This document shows positions 9,999 to 26,001 of a stretch of DNA of 64,000 nt, piece after piece. The stretch spans positions 2,741,909 to 2,805,908 of the forward strand of contig JALRME010000001.1 of the NCBI GenBank assembly GCA_026120035.1, in the 5' to 3' direction. The stretch's first letter is position 1; the number at the start of each line of letters is the position of its first letter. This stretch comes from Coleophoma eucalyptorum. Its lineage: Eukaryota; Ascomycota; Leotiomycetes; Helotiales; Dermateaceae. The notes under the pieces were generated by a model. It was not told the origin of the DNA. It made no database searches and was given only the letters and a program-made list of their open reading frames with translations. A program made the position numbers and the translations under genes.

Positions 9999-12903
9999 AT
10001 GGGCCAGCATCAATCACATGGCACCAACAACAGCAGTTGCAATAATTCATTCGATATGAATGCAAATGGAGGGGCTTCCGAAACGGATAGACTGTTGCCT
10101 TCGGTTGAGAACAACAATATCGATCATGATGGGTGTTTCCCACCCCATGCTTTGCACGATTTATGTCCCGCAAATCCGTATGCTAGTCTGCCAGTCTACA
10201 AGAACATCCATCGCATCAGAAGAGATATCATTTCCGTCATAGGTATGTGAATGGATCTTATTGTGATATTTGTGATGAAGATTTGACAATGTTACACTTG
10301 TATTGAGTAATCCTAACCACTAGCAAGATCTTGGCATTTCTTATTCCCATGGAGCTCAAGTGACCGATCTGGATGTTGACAATAAGAATACTAGATGATC
10401 CATACAGTCTTGAACAACTGAGAGATCCAAGGATGAACGTCAGCGTGGTTCGGCCTCTTGTCGATAAGCTGTATGCTTTAGATGATGTCTCAATAGGTGA
10501 CAACTTTACGTGCTCCTCGCCTTTGAAATGGTCGCTCATATGTCACAGTCTATTGCTTGCTTGTGAACAAGACTCAATTCCAACGAGAGCAGATGGTCCA
10601 ACCTCATCAGCAATCAGTCTGTACAACAAGAGCACTTTTGTGTGAGATCGTTGCAAATCGAATACTTCGCCGCTTTCACGAGGACCATACAGGAGCCCGA
10701 GGCTTATTGTTACTGGCTCACATCCTCGTTTGTGGATTTAGTCCATTCCAGGGTGCTCCTGATGAAGTTGTAGCCATGGAAAGCAACAATCTGTCATGGG
10801 CCCTGCGGAGTAGGACAGGAGCAAAGCGAAGAGTGCCTGCGTTGGAGATCGCCATCATTTCTGAAAGCAAGGTCTTCCTAAGTTCTTCTGCCTGTCAAAG
10901 AGTTGTCAGTGCAATTTTTGAGGGACGCATTATCTATACGCCAAGCTCTTTCATCGATATCTTACCCGATCATTACAAACAGAAGCCAATTTCTCTGTAT
11001 AATCCAAGGAAAGCTCCAATGCTTAACCAGTATCGACTGATTGTGCCTCGGACAAGAAATATTTTGGAAGTTTGTCAATTCGTTATTCTACTGGGACTTT
11101 TCTTACTTGTCATGACCGAGCGTGATCCGGCTCAATTTGGGGCTGTGGAGGCTATATTTGTCATCTACACAATTGGATGGTAAGCATATTATCTGTATCA
11201 ATCGAGTTTTAGATATTGAATTTTCTAGGACTCTGGACCAATTCGCATCGATATTGGAACATGGTAAGTCGGAAAATTCTTCTAGTGTTTGATGTCTACT
11301 TTACTGATTCTATGTAAGGATGGGGTGTCTATACACAAAACTTGTGGTCATTCCTTGATGTTACATTTACGGCTATATTCTTTATATATTTAGCCCTTCG
11401 GGTTCATGGATGGCGTGTAGGAAGATTAGAGCCTTGTCAGCAGGCCATGGACGTAAGTTTTATCCTATAATGCGGCATTTGGCGCCTATATCCCTGCAGT
11501 TGCTAAAAGTACTGCGCTGCGTTTTTGATTGAGATCATTATCTACTTTGACTTATGGTGTTAATATATTCTAGGTCCTTGCGATGGGTGCTCCCGTGTTG
11601 GTGCCTCGATTAGCATTTAACTTGATGTCGGAAAACATGCTCTTCGTATCATTACGTGCAATGATGCGAGACTTTGCAGTTCTAACAGTGCTTGCAGTTT
11701 GGTGTTTTGCAGGATTTCTGCTTTCTATGACTTGGCTAAGCAATGGGGAGCATGGAACAGTAATACACTCTTCAGGTGTTCATATAAATCTGCTAATATA
11801 ACAAAGGTTACAATCTCAAAATGGATGTTATGGGTGTGGTTTGGATTGGATGGTAGTGGTAAAGCTCGGCAAACTTCCCCTTCTTAAACCTTCACTTACA
11901 TACCTCCAGGCATTCAGCACTCGGTCGAGTTTCATTGGATCCTAGGTATGATCTTCGATATCTACGGAGTATCTAGCTAATATTTCTAGGCCCAATTCTC
12001 ATGGTTGCATTCGCCTTCCTTGGAAACACTTTGTTCCTCACAATCCTTGTGTCCATGCTCTCCACCACATTTTCAACCATAGTAACAAGTGCTACTGCTG
12101 AGATACAATTTAGACGGGCTGTACTAACACTGGAGGGAGTGAAGAGTGATGCAATTTTTGCCTACTGTAAGCATTCTATTAATTCGGCATTCTATAGACA
12201 TTTATTGACAAGGACAGTCCCGCCTTTTAATGTTCTTGCTCTGTTAGTTTTACTCCCACTTAAAGCAATAGTCTCACCTCGCTGGTTTCATAAAATCAAT
12301 GTGGCATTCGTCAGAACCCTCAACGCACCACTGCTTCTCATAATTGGTTTGATTGAGCGGCGAACTCTTTGGTCGGGAACTCGCCGCCAGAAGGATGTTG
12401 AACAATTGCCTAAATTACACAGTCGTGCAGGGCTCTGGGATTTCTCACGAGGGTTTTCGGTGCATGGGGATATCTCAGCAGTCTTCGATGAAGAGCCTCC
12501 AGAGGCTGTGGAGGATGAGATCACTCGTGAAGAAAATAACGAAGAAGATACGGGGCATCTCCTCGAGGAAGAATTTGCAATGGAATTTGGAGATGAACCA
12601 CGAAGCCCAGGAGCCCCTAGGAAAGACGATCCGAAGAATCGAAGAGATTCGGTAAACCCATTTGTTGGGCTGTCTCAGCATATCAAGGATCTATTGAAAG
12701 AGGGTAATGAGGATGAAGAAGGTGAGGGACAAGGATATGAAGTGAAAGATCGGTTGCAAAATCTGGAGAAGTCGATGGTTAGGGTCGAGAGGCTGCTAGG
12801 GCGACTTTGTGAAGACCTCGATAATTCTAGCCACGAAGACAGAAGCACTGGAGGAGGTTTAAAAGCTTTGGATAGAAGCGGGACCGAAGATTTTGATGAT
12901 TAA
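9999..12903 (+). CDS. YVC1: Vacuolar TRP-type calcium-permeable cation channel
   Basis: Ten exons give 758 residues: 9999-10242, 10395-10496, 10549-11179, 11229-11263, 11319-11452, 11574-11759, 11807-11852, 11910-11945, 11990-12166, 12218-12903. All phases agree. Yvc1 releases vacuolar Ca2+ under osmotic or oxidative stress. The N-terminal cytosolic domain has family signatures: NVSVVRPLVDKLY, RALLCEIVANRILRRFHED and SPFQGAP. Membrane helices include CQFVILLGLFLLVM, AIFFIYLALRV, AVLTVLAVWCFAGFLLSM and the pore-side FLGNTLFLTILVSML, followed by AEIQFRRAVLTLEGVKSDAIFAY. An acidic cytosolic tail (EEPPEAVEDEITREENNEED) may be Ca2+-responsive. The 51-nt last intron is in frame and could be mistaken for coding; removing it restores FAYFPPFNVLAL. 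The 47-nt intron at 11760 is the shortest. Confidence 0.9.
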
Positions 12904-13845
12904 GGTTAATTCGCTCAATTTACCTTTATTCTGGACTATCTTTGATGATTTAGTGGAGGTCTATCACAAAATGCTCCTTGTTAGGTGATCAACATGCCTT
13001 TCTTAATCGGCCCGCTTCTAGTACGAGTTCAACCCTGACGTGTTTATTCTACGGCATGGCTTCCTTTGCATCAGCACCAGCCAAAGCCAAACAATACTGG
13101 GATATCCGACTAATATACGAGAATAGTGCAGTATCACGTCTTGTACCGGAATACCTTTGGGGCACTCGCCGCGATGCATCGTGGCAATATTCCCCAGACC
13201 TCATGTCTCTGCGCCGAACCGTACCACACTTAAGCTTTCCTCGACTACTTGACGAAAACTAAATCAGTCCAACGCCATCATCTAAATTGTGTAGCAAAAA
13301 ATTGACTGGATGAATTCTTTAAGTCAATGTTGATCACTGACTTCATTGCCTTCTCGGCCACAAACTAAGTTTGAGGCTTTTGGGTTAAAGTCAAGCTATT
13401 GACTTCCTCCCGTTATCCGCAATGCTTAAATCCATACCGAACCAATCCACATTATTTAATTTGAAAACTTTTAAGAATTTCGGAATCTAATCCATTGCTC
13501 TCAAAAGAGTAGACCACTTATAGTTCCACCACTCTCTAAATTAACGGAGCTGGAATGGAACTAGTTTAAACCTTCTAGGTACCTTTGGCCGCTCTCGTTT
13601 ATCTGGGCGAAGCGTCAGCTATGTATATGTCTGAACATACATGCCAGCAGCGTTTCGAAGATTTATTTCATCCTGTTGCCAATGGTGAAGTATCACAAGA
13701 GCCAAGACGGATAGAGACAAACAAGCATAAATAAGTACGCTTGCTTGCTCGTTGCCCAAGCATTCAAATTTCAGGCTTTGTACAGTACGGCGATAATCAC
13801 ATCTTTTCCTGTCTACTACAAGATTAAATCCATATTCAATCAACT
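12904..13845. other. Intergenic, no supported gene
   Basis: A 94-codon frame at 12978-13262 has no recognisable features and is not called. The remainder is AT-richer and presumably carries the promoter of the secreted-protein gene. Confidence 0.45.
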
Positions 13846-14472
13846 ATGAAGCCTTCAATATTTCTCCCACTCTCCTCCCTCATCTTCCTCGTATCTTCAG
13901 CCCCCTTCACCAATACGTCACAAGCATGCATATCAAATTGTAGCCAAATTGTAGCCACATTTGACGACAAGCCTTCCTTACCCGCCCTCCCTAAGCTCAG
14001 TCCCGTTGGGATTTATAATTCTCTAAACTTCCAAGGCTTCGACGTACTACAAGCCGGCGTAGGAAAAATCGTCAACGCCGTGCTGCCGAAAAGTGGAAGC
14101 CAGGTAGCCGTCAATTCCATCGCCAAAGATGTCTTAGGTGGCTCGCCCGCCTTCATCGCCCCGAACGGCTCGTTCGCTTTGAAGTTTCTCTATTTTGCAT
14201 GCGTGTTAAACACGGCTGAGACCGTGATCGGTTTGCCGGAGCAGTGCACGGTGGGGTTTACGGCATTCAAGAGGGGATTAAGCACAGCATACCAGATTGT
14301 AGAACGGGAGTTTACTCCTGAAAGTCCGGTGATCTCCAATATGGCCTATGCGAGGTTCCCGAGATCTTGGAGGGATTTGTCCTCGGTGCAAATCGGTATC
14401 GTGAATGCATCTTTGACAACCACGTTGACGACGCTGTTGATTGATAATGTGGGTTACATCGCTTGTACTTGA
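13846..14472 (+). CDS. Predicted secreted protein of unknown function
   Basis: A single exon encodes 208 residues. A signal peptide is clear: MKPSIFLPLSSLIFLVSSAP, with cleavage probably near residue 18. The mature part has five cysteines (two in the ACISNC pair), and several NxS/NxT sequons. It has the FDDKPSLPALPKLSP...GIYNSLNFQGFDVLQ pattern of a broad fungal family of secreted proteins (FDDLP...LP...P.Y.GL.F.GF) whose fold looks beta-rich. No function is established for that family as far as I know. There are no membrane segments after the signal and no GPI-type tail. It could be a cell-surface or effector-like protein; that is only inference from secretion and size. Confidence 0.85.
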   Translation: MKPSIFLPLSSLIFLVSSAPFTNTSQACISNCSQIVATFDDKPSLPALPKLSPVGIYNSLNFQGFDVLQAGVGKIVNAVLPKSGSQVAVNSIAKDVLGGSPAFIAPNGSFALKFLYFACVLNTAETVIGLPEQCTVGFTAFKRGLSTAYQIVEREFTPESPVISNMAYARFPRSWRDLSSVQIGIVNASLTTTLTTLLIDNVGYIACT

Positions 14473-15146
14473 GACTTGATATAAGCGTAAATTATTCGTC
14501 GAAGGGTTCTTCTTAAATTTGGCTACTATGGAGTAGGGGTATGATTATAGGGCATGGGAAGTAGAATCGGTATCTTTGGAGTTTTGGGCAAGCTTTTTTT
14601 GATTGGTTACAATATATATATATATAGTGTATATTATCTTGAAAGCCACATGTGAGGATTGCAAACTTGAGTTTAGTTCTTTACATCTATCCACTATGGA
14701 CGACTCTCTGTTAACCTTACATAGACCTAAGAGACACCACTGCCCTTTCAGCTCACTCTATCGTGTGTATATCCAGTATCGTTAATGGGAGCTCTTCTCT
14801 GGTTGAAGAATATTTGGAGCACATGGGAAAACAGAACCGGCAGCAATTTTAGGCGGAATGACTGGTTTGAAGTAAGCATGGCAGATATAGGCCCTCGATA
14901 TCAGGACTTTATGCATTGAAACTCCATCCTTCCTTTCAGATACTCTACAGCACATACGTATACCCCTAAGGTCTAAGTTTACATGTATTATCTCCCCGAA
15001 ACTCTGAACGCCACGCTTGAAAATCCACAATGATCGCTTACCACCCTACCATGTCGCCCGTCAGGTAGTAATGTGTACACTAGATCGGCTATTCATGCAA
15101 ACCATGAGAAATATCCGAGAAGAAGATGTCCGATTGGGAGTAACAC
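14473..15146. other. Intergenic, 3' regions of two convergent genes
   Basis: It holds a short TA microsatellite (about 14610-14625). No coding signal seen. Confidence 0.5.
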
Positions 15147-18100
15147 CTAAGAAAGCAGGTTGCGTAATGATGGGCTTGCGCTCGCACCTCCATTGACGCG
15201 GTTATCGTGCGGTCTGACGCCATTTGCAGGATGGTTCAGGTCACGAATCTGACCATGCGATTCTCGATGGATAGGAGGACTTCCATGTGCAGGTGCATAT
15301 GGGGGACGAGGATGCATTGGCGCATTCGGCTGAGTAAAAGGATGCTCAGGAGCTCGTGGTGGAGGGCCGCCGTTTGTAAGATGCTGATATCCTGGTCTGG
15401 TAGAAGCATATGCAGGGAACCCGCCATTTTGTAGGTGAATCGCAGTAGATACCAATCCACGATGTGGGGATGGAGGAGGATAGCCATTCGAAATTGAATG
15501 CAAATGTCCATTCTGGTGTGGAGACTGGGGCATGGGAGCTGCGTGCCGTAAGGGCGGCTGCCCATTCATCTGGGAAGGTGGCCCTGTAGGAACACGTGGG
15601 GATTGAGATTGGTGGCCATTGAGGTGAGCAGCTTGTGATAAAGGTTGTGGTGTAGTAGATGGTGGGCGTGGCCAATCGCCATATGGTGATGTTGAAGGAT
15701 ACGGCTGTTGCACTGGCCATGCGTATGGTACAGCTGGCGGAGCTTCAACAGATGACTGCGTTTCAGCAGTTACAGCAGGTGTTGCTGGGGGCGTCGGGCG
15801 TGTTTCTGCTGGCGGGATTGGTGCGACCACCGGAGCAACTGGGATAACTTTGGGAGAAGCTTCGACACGTGCTTTTCTGATATGACATTTATGACACTGG
15901 TACTCTGCTGGCTGATTTTCCGATACAGTGCCTTGATGCAACGCAGCAGTAGCCAAGGCTACGTGTCCATTTTTTTCGACATCTTGATCCGGTCCAGTGG
16001 ATAGAGGTCCTCCTTTGGCATAGGATGTGGTCTTTGTTGGTTGGGGACTAGCCATGTCAGGATTTTTAGGTGCATAGACGTGCCATTTTGGAGTAACATC
16101 GATTCCACAGGTTATGCATTTCTTGTCCATAACCGTTGTTGCAATGGATGTCATCTCAACGGACGCTTCCTCCTCCTTGATATTGACATGTGAAATTGAT
16201 CCGCGACCACCACTATGAACACCGTTTGTAGTTGAAGCCCTGCGATTAGGTGCGTGATTGTGGGTCGGTGTAGGAACTGCAGCTTTAGCAAATTGATTGA
16301 TCAAAGTAGCTTTTCGGACAGTTCCTGTAAGAGTCAAATCGGCTTGTTTGAAATTCTGAGCATATATCTGCAGTGCTGTAAGTTTAGACTCGCTGTCTAT
16401 ATCGTGCATCTTGTGAACCACGGTCTTAGGGATATGTTCCTTGCACCAAACAGCGGCGGTCATTGTACCAACCTCGCCATTCATGCTGACGATGTTGACC
16501 TGGTCACGCCGGGAGCTTTTCACTGGTGCTATGTCGAAGCCGAGCAAAAATCCGGCTTGGTTGGCACACTCTACATGCACTGTTGGAGAAATTTAGCTGA
16601 CAGTTATGAGTATCGACTGGGGGTAACTTACCAGGAGCACGGCACGAATGACAGGTGATACACGCACCACCCTTGGTTTTACAAGCCTTGCACACGTCGT
16701 CATACCTCGCCAAAGGAATTGATGGAATGCCTTCAGATGGCTCAAGAGCCTTAGCGTTGCCAAATTTGACTTCTGGCGTAAAGACTGCACACGTAACATG
16801 GACCCAGTTGTTGTTGGCAGTGCGCTTCAGAGGTTCCCTTGGATTGGGGGGTTTGTTTGCTTCCACCTGTTTCTGTCTGAAAAATTCTGCACTCTTCACA
16901 GCCATCTCTCGTTCAGTTTTCTCACGTTCTTTGTCCTTTTCTGACTTCTTCTTAGGCCCTGGTTTCGTTGGCTCAACAAAATCCTGCGGTGTGTGTTCAA
17001 TAGGGCAAAGCCTGCATTTGTATTGCTAAAACCTGTCAGTGTAATTCCTCAAGACGGGAACAGCAGCACTTACTATAGAAACTTGGGGATTCTTATCATT
17101 CGAGCACATTGGACACACCCACCTGCCATCGCTTCGAGGTTCTTCCACAGCGCCAAAACAAGCTCGGTGAACAGTCATACGGCAGTCCTTGCAGCACAAA
17201 TGTTGGTCCATAGGTTCCATTTGTAGACAGATAGAACATGGCAAGATTTTTGGCTTCGGAGGCTCTGGCGGAGGCGGAGGAGGTGGCGGAGCAGTGGGCT
17301 TCTCAATCACATGTTTCTTCTTCTGCTGTGGAGCAACAGCTTCCACGCCTGATGTCTCGGGAACGTCTGAAGACGCCTTCACGCGTTTGCGGGGTGGTTC
17401 AGGACCTGGCAGCGGCTGTGGTAACACAGGTACTGGCGTTGCATCTGCAGGTACAGCAATTGGGGTTGGTGGATTGTTCGTGACCTCATTTGCGGCGATT
17501 AGTTCTTTAAGGACCTCTTCATCAATTTTGCGCTTCCAGGCTCTACCTCCACCTTGCGCAATCTTCTTCGCGACCTCATCAGTATCCTCCCATTGAATTG
17601 CGTAGCGACGCCATAGTTCAGCACATCTTCGACAAAGTGCAATCATCAGTTGAGGACCTTTGTCTTTGCTAGTTGCCTTTGCACCAGTACTTTCCAGGAT
17701 AGTTGTACCCGCTGCGGTGTTTGGAGCCCTCCTCCACTGCCTTGATGTTCTAGTCGCGCAGAATTTGCATTGAAATCCTCTTTTCTTCCCATATGCTTTA
17801 TCGTTATCGAAGGCGGAATCGTCATGGTCGTCAGCTACGTCATCTTGGAGCTTGCCAGTGACGTTTACTTCTGCCTTCTTGGCTTCCTTCTTACCTTTGC
17901 GGCCGGAATAGTTCCCCCAGACTTGCTTTCCACGGTCTGTTTTTTTCCACGTATAATAGAAGCGAACGATATTTCCCGGACTAACAGTCTTGACATGTTT
18001 CTTGATGCTATGCCATTCGGATCCATATTTGCTCACACCGTCCTCGAACTTTTTCAACTCAGTAGCGCTTAGATCAGGCTCTTTGAAAACCTTTTTGTCT

Positions 18101-20490
18101 AGTAGAGGAAGTTCTGCAAGGGCCTTCTCCGCATCAAAATTGTGAGCATAGAGCCTCTCTAGTGCAATGTCCATAAGGTTCGTCGATAATTCCGGTAATC
18201 CAAGAGGTTTTGCAAGCTCCTTTGCGCGAGGCATATAATCATCCAAGATGCGCTCCCGTTCAGCCTCGTCAAGTTGATCTATAGCATTGTCTTCGGTGCC
18301 GCGCATGTGAGTATCATCGGAGGCTTCCTCAATCTTGGACAGTCGAAAACGTAAAGTTGCAGTGTTATTTGGGTCGTCATTTTCGTGGTCCTCGCCTCGA
18401 GTGATGTACCCGGGCGGCTCATCCATGACCCACTCTGGACGATTCTCACGTGCAATCTTGTCCGCCTCAATGGCCGCAATAGTTTCCTCGCTCAGCTTGG
18501 AGCCCTTCTTGTTACTGCCGCCTTTGACATACTTCTTCTTGATCTCTACCGCCTTGACATACTCAACAGGCCTCCCAGGCCATGCGCTGATATTGGCCTG
18601 ATGCCGTGGTCCAAGACGTGAGCTAGCGCGAGGGTAAATTCGGTCGTCGTAGTCAAGAGCATCTTCAACCCTGCAGTGTAAACCCAGATATCGGAATGGC
18701 CACAGACTTGCTTGATATATCTGTTCAGCAGTTCCAGGATGGACTGTATACTCTGCATCCGCGTCTTTGCTAGGCGTTGTTCGTCCCGTGTCCATGTCAC
18801 CATCTGGTGATGGGATAGGGAAGTCTTCGTCCTCGTCATTCAAGTCATCGTCATCACCAACCACCGATGCTCCGTTAATATTTGGTGTATTACGCGCTTC
18901 GAGTTTCTTCTCCTGGGCTTTGCTACAGGGACCGCAAGCCCATGCGAACCCACGTGATGGTTTCTTCAGTAAAGGAGGATTTACACAGCTCATGTGATAG
19001 GTATTACGACAGACTGCACAATCCACAGAGTCATTCCTTTTCAACAAATTAGCATGGCAGAGATGAAAGAACTAGGGGGCTTGACTTACGTAGCACAATA
19101 TCGCGTACATCTCCGGCAGGTTTTGACTGCACTAGTCAATTCTTTACCCCGTCCAGATTCTACCAAGATGAACTTCCATCGATCATCGAGCACCTTTTTT
19201 ACAGCATCAGGCACGTTAATCACCTTGCTTGTTGGAATGACCTCGTAATAGCGATGTATATAGCGGTCGTAGAGTTTCTCATACCAGAAGCAGTCATTGG
19301 CTCTGCGTAACTCATCCAAGTTCTCAACCTGACTCCGGTGTTTAATTTGACACTTGCCTCGAAGCGCAGTCAAGGGACTTATATCGGAATGCATTGAGGC
19401 GAAGACCTGTCGTGTATCATTCACCTTGCGACCGATATCTTTCGGCCGGTAGTACCAGTTGAGACGTAAAGCGTCGATTGGTTGCGCAGTGTCGTTTTGC
19501 ACATGAAGAAACTCCATGATCCGACCTAAATAGTACGGTTCTCCGGGCGGTTCACAGACAAGGTAAACGTGATCTGAAGCAGTCAGTATCAAGAACTCCA
19601 ACTACACGCTTTGCTCCACAAGAACGGTTGAAGAAGGCTGTTCACTCACCATTGACCTCAAGCACCGTTCCGTCATCTGCTACCAGCTTCTTGTTTTTCA
19701 ACCGTGCACCACAGTTGTCAAAGGTGAGCATATTGGTCTCCCTGAATCCTAAACATATTAGAGGTGCACCGCGATTTGGGGTTTGAGCTGTCGGCGTCTG
19801 GGAAGCAGAGTGTGTTGCAGAATTGGTATTCGCAGCTGATTGACCTCCTGCTTTACGTTTCTTCGATGGCTGCGTGGGCGTGGCAGCTGAAGCAGTAGCA
19901 GTAGCAGCGTTTGGCTTCGCCGAGAAAGTCGAAGTACCAGGAATTGGTTCCTTCGAGTGACTCCGTAAATTGGCTGTTGAATCCACTTCGGTACTGTTCG
20001 TCACTCCTGACTTTCTGCCGCTAGTAGTTTTAACAGGTTCGGAGCTCGCTGGTGCTTCACTTGTGTGTACTGGTCCTCCTTTACGCCCATTTTTGTCTTT
20101 CGCTGGTGCCTCTATATCAAACTCCAGCTCCTTATCTTCGGCATAGTTTGGTCGCGATGCCCCAGTTCTGTTCCTCGACCGAGTTCCATAATGAGCAGCA
20201 GCACCATTCCCAGGACCATCAATGTCTTGGCCCGACGAGAGGTTCGTCGATTGCGCAGAGGTTGATTTGATCATTGGTTGAGAAACCTCAGCAGTGGTAT
20301 CTGCAGGCGTGCCATTGTTCGCAGTCTCTTCGCTTTCGAGGGCGGGTGTCGCAGGCGTGGATGCTGTCTCGACAGCAGGGCTTTGGGTTGCCTGCGCGGA
20401 TGTCTTCGCCTCATCAATATCGCCTTTTTCGCGCGGCGAAGGATGTACGGAAGCGGCAGCGCTCGACGACACAGAGTCTCCTTTGGTCAT
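15147..20490 (-). CDS. SNT2: BAH/PHD/SANT chromatin regulator Snt2
   Basis: Five exons (20490-19650, 19573-19090, 19036-17074, 17025-16632, 16579-15147) give 1,704 residues with consistent phases. In yeast, Snt2 partners with Ecm5 and Rpd3 in a stress-responsive histone deacetylase complex. Domain order: a Ser/Ala/Thr-rich N-terminus; a BAH domain (about 255-400, DHVYLVCEPPGEPYYLGRI); a first PHD finger (TCRRCTRYC...CAVCRNTYHMSC...WACGPC, about 430-480); a SANT domain (LKKFEDGVSKYGSEWHSIKK); a GATA-like C4 motif (CKFCATRTSRQWRR...LCRRCAELW); a second PHD (CSICLQ...CCKDCRMTVHRACFG); then an extended PHD built across exons 4-5. After that comes another C4 pair (KKCITCGIDVTPKW...YQCHKCHIRK) and a long Pro/His/Gln/Gly-rich tail. 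Introns 1 and 2 interrupt the BAH and the first PHD. The ATG at 20490 is the first in frame. Confidence 0.92.
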
Positions 20491-22173
20491 CGTTTTTACA
20501 CTGTGCTGATATGCCAGCCGGAGCCGCAGCTGGGTTCGCTGATACGAACGGGATCTGAATTGGAAGCGCTTCCCGCCAGACGTGAGTGCGAGAAGCGCTG
20601 GAGTACCTGGCTATCGAGGAAGAATGGCTGCAAGGCTTTCACCCATCAGGGAGTGATCTTACGCAGTAGATCAAATCGGAATACCGATCATGTGATCATG
20701 CGATTTCGAGCGTTCGGTGAGGTTGTGTGGGTTGATAGTGTCGTCGCTGTGGTGGAGGGTTGGAATGATTTCTGTGGTGTTGCGGGCAAGAGATGCAAGT
20801 GCAGGTGCAGCGAGGCCCCAGGAGCGACTGAGCCAATGATACGGGGACGAGGCTACCGTGTCTAACGTCCTTACTCCCACATGAAATGCACCTGTGCTCT
20901 CTGTACGTGTAAAGGGGATTCCAGGTAAGAGAAGATGTTAGTGGTGGATGAGCTGGCCGTTTGTAGATGTAGTCAGGAAAATTATGTAGGAAGAATCGGA
21001 AGCGTGGTATGTAAGGTAGATGAGGTAGCAAGTGAGTATTTGCTCTGGAATATGCGGGTGGCAGCTGCTCGGTAATATTGATGGGGGAGGTTCCATTGGT
21101 GCCACACCTTTTTAGACTGCGCGTGAGAAAAGACAGCAAGCATATCATGCGGACTAGATCCATTTGTGAACGCCTCGATTCAGGTAGACGAGGAATAGAT
21201 GTTGATAGCACAACGCAAGGCACGAGTCTTTAACGGTCAAGCAGATATGGATTTCAACAGAATACTACCCGGTAGCCATCATTGTCGTGATTGTCGGCGT
21301 GCGCTTGGGCGACTGAAAAGTACCCATGGCCATGTGCCCCAATGAGCAGAAGCACCCCGAACTCGAACGCTCGACGACCTCCTATGCCAAGCCGACCATG
21401 GAAAGTAGCCCACATGCCTCCTTCACTTGCGGTCTCAATTCTCACTCAGCACTTGAGGTGTTGAACAGTGTTGTGCTCATTCGTCACTCAAAGCACAATT
21501 ACTCATGACATGGAAGATATAAGGTGATTGATTGCCATCGGACCAGGAGCTTACCGGATACTCCCCAGGTTCTCACCGGAGGCGCATGAGTCCACATTGG
21601 CAGGGCAGAGTAGAGGTTGTTTTTATCCAGGGTCGCTCTATAGGCAGATGTGGCCATAGATAAAGTGGTGTGGACTGCGACAGATGAATGCGACAGTAAA
21701 AGAGACGAGAGTGATGTCTCCTAGGAGCCCTTGGTTTGGACCTTGCCTCCGGCTTGTACGTTTTTGAGATCCAGATTGAGCTGCGGTGGTGATCCTGAGC
21801 TAAAGCTCAAAAGGCAAGCCTCTAACCATAAACATCGTAGTGAGGTACAGAAGTGGCTACTTGGCAAACGGTAAATCTAACCACGTGATGTGGTCATGCA
21901 CGGCCCATCCTTTATCCGGAGGACCGCTTCCCTCGCTTACACCTTCCTCGGCCGTACCTACACTGTCACTGCAAGGCAGCAACGACAGCAAGAGAAGCGT
22001 AACAGACAGCACTGATATCCACTCACCCAGTTTGAGTCTTTTGGCTGAAAAACTCATCGCTGTATAGTCGCTCTTATAGAACTAAATGAGCGGGCGGTTT
22101 TATCACACGGTTGAACAATGCAGGATTTGTCAAACACCCCAAGGACGATAGCTTAAGCATTTAGCATGAGGAT
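20491..22173. other. Long divergent intergenic region, SNT2 (-) / helicase (+)
   Basis: This is 1.68 kb without a supported gene. Several frames of 60-195 codons overlap on both strands but lack homology, codon structure or splice logic. The part next to SNT2 probably holds its long leader. Confidence 0.5.
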
Positions 22174-25602
<3,429 letters not shown>

Positions 25603-26001
25603 GACCTGGATGAGCAAGGTGATTTTAGATGTAATGGGTCTAGTGCTTAAAACTACCTCGCGATCATAATCTGAATTACAAACCATTCTAATCCTCTTGG
25701 GAAAAAAAATATTTGCAAATAGTATGAATGTGGGATTCACAGATTACTACGCGATGAACCTGTAACTAAGGATGCCACTGAGTTGGGAAAATTGGGTATT
25801 CGCTTCATTTATTCTAGTATATGAGCTCGTCTAAAGAATGCTACACTTTGTAGGCAAGCCACAAGGTCCTTCTTTGTCCTTCGGCTCTTTAGGTTCTGGT
25901 TCACTAGGTTTTGACGCCTTCTGTGCTCCGTTCTCACTCTCCTTCACTGTCTTCTCCTCCGCTCCACCATTTGTAGCGGCTCCGCTAGAGGGGCCTTGCA
26001 G
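25603..26001. other. Intergenic between convergent genes
   Basis: Presumed 3' UTRs of the helicase (+) and the quinone reductase (-). No gene seen. Confidence 0.5.

Noticed and set aside
12978..13262. 94-codon plus-strand frame downstream of YVC1
   Set aside because: No family resemblance or regular codon pattern. It could be a tiny orphan gene, but the evidence is too weak.
14605..14630. TA-rich tract as a possible special element
   Set aside because: It is a simple short dinucleotide microsatellite, common in fungal intergenic DNA.
20671..21223. Long minus-strand frames between SNT2 and the helicase
   Set aside because: They overlap one another in several frames and have biased Ser/Pro/His content. 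The region is better explained as the leader and promoter of SNT2.
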